This document shows, piece by piece, positions 12,213-12,582 of a stretch of 12,582 bases of DNA. The number at the start of each line of letters is the position of its first letter. Positions within the stretch are counted from its first letter, which is position 1. Source of the DNA: Frankiales bacterium (GTDB taxonomy: Bacteria > Actinomycetota > Actinomycetes > Mycobacteriales > SCTD01); the NCBI GenBank assembly GCA_025464795.1, contig JAODNB010000392.1, positions 1 to 12,582 of the forward strand. The letters are read 5' to 3'. The translations under genes and the position numbers were made by a program. The notes under the pieces are model-generated. The model saw nothing but the letters and a program-made list of their open reading frames with translations. It did no database searches and was not told where the DNA came from.

Positions 12213-12582
12213 ATGGCCGGATATCACTCCCTCCTGGTGCAGGGGGCTCTGGCGCGCCTGGCTGAGCTCGAGGCCCAGTCCGCGGTGGTGTTTGCGGAGC
12301 AGCAGCAGGCCCTCATCGACCTGGAGACGGTCAGCACTGCCCTGGGTGACACCAGCAACGAGTTCCTCGCGCTCGACGTCGCCGCGTCCTGCGGGATCGC
12401 CCAGTCCACCGCCACGGTCCGGCTGCGCCAAGCCAGGCAGCTCGTCCAGACCCTGCCCCGACTGCACGCCCTCGCCCTCGAAGGCGCCGTCCACGTCGGA
12501 CAGCTCAAGGCCATCCTGGAGGCCACCGCCGACAGCACCCCCGAGACCGCCGCGCAGGTCGAAGCCGCTCTGCTGCCGGCGA
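12213..12582 (+). CDS. DUF222/HNH (13E12-repeat type) endonuclease-like protein, 3' end outside window
   Basis: The frame runs open to the right edge, giving 123 complete codons. The N-terminus MAGYHSLLVQGALARLAEL leads into a DUF222 domain with the hallmark stretch FLALDVAASCGIAQSTATV, then RLRQARQLVQTLPRLHALALEGAVHVGQLKAILEA. DUF222 proteins usually carry an HNH nuclease domain at the C-terminus; that part is beyond the window, so nuclease activity is expected but not seen. They occur in many near-identical copies in actinobacterial genomes and are called the 13E12 repeat family in mycobacteria. The ATG at 12213 begins six bases after a TATGTT -10 and has no Shine-Dalgarno. A LexA-like box overlaps that promoter, predicting DNA-damage induction. 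Confidence 0.88.
   Translation, partial: MAGYHSLLVQGALARLAELEAQSAVVFAEQQQALIDLETVSTALGDTSNEFLALDVAASCGIAQSTATVRLRQARQLVQTLPRLHALALEGAVHVGQLKAILEATADSTPETAAQVEAALLPA

Noticed and set aside
1..12582. tRNA, rRNA, CRISPR array, transposase or prophage genes
   Set aside because: No cloverleaf, spaced repeat array or transposase/integrase motif was seen; the only potentially mobile-associated gene is the DUF222/HNH gene at the right edge.

Overview
This is a GC-rich, densely packed chromosomal window from an actinobacterium (Actinomycetota). The evidence is the GC-biased codon use, frequent GTG starts, a DUF222/HNH (13E12-type) gene, DinB/DUF664 proteins, a FrnE-type DsbA protein, and many start codons that sit 6-7 bases after a TANNNT -10 element, the signature of leaderless transcripts. 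The genus cannot be fixed by eye; Nocardioidaceae or Cellulomonadaceae-like lineages are plausible. There is no rRNA, tRNA, CRISPR array or recognisable transposase.

Layout. 1-1414 (+): the end of a NarL-type sensor kinase and its LuxR-type response regulator. 1416-1784 (-): a cupredoxin lipoprotein. 1785-1923: a regulatory gap with a 16-bp palindrome, an 11-bp-period direct repeat and a leaderless -10. 1924-3956 (+): a HAMP/HisKA sensor kinase and an OmpR-type regulator. 3949-4641 (-): an NRDE/TANGO2-like protein. 4733-5515 (+): a DinB protein with a pentapeptide-like N-terminus. 5508-6602 (-): a class V aminotransferase. 6629-7309 (-): a DsbA/FrnE oxidoreductase. 7376-7837 (+): an unrecognised 153-aa protein. 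7853-8176 (-): an ABM-like small protein. 8262-8657 (-): a lipocalin/DUF1579-like protein. 8783-9343 (+): a second DinB/DUF664 protein. 9368-10441 (-): the GTPase YchF. 10485-11576 (+): RmuC. 11573-12150 (-): a two-gene unit of a YciI-like protein and an 83-aa unknown. 12213-end (+): the start of a DUF222/HNH endonuclease gene that runs off the window.

Most of the window is ordinary single-gene housekeeping or accessory content. Two regions carry a regulatory story. The first is the cupredoxin/two-component divergon, where a repeat with the geometry of an OmpR/PhoB site occupies the -35 position of the kinase promoter, suggesting autoregulation. The second is the DUF222/HNH promoter at the right edge, where a near-perfect actinobacterial LexA (SOS) box overlaps the -10 and the start of a leaderless gene. 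Convergent genes are packed so tightly that four pairs share or abut stop codons. Eight start sites have a TANNNT element 6-7 bases upstream; this recurring signal was used to choose several starts and to identify one gene start that differs from the longest open frame.
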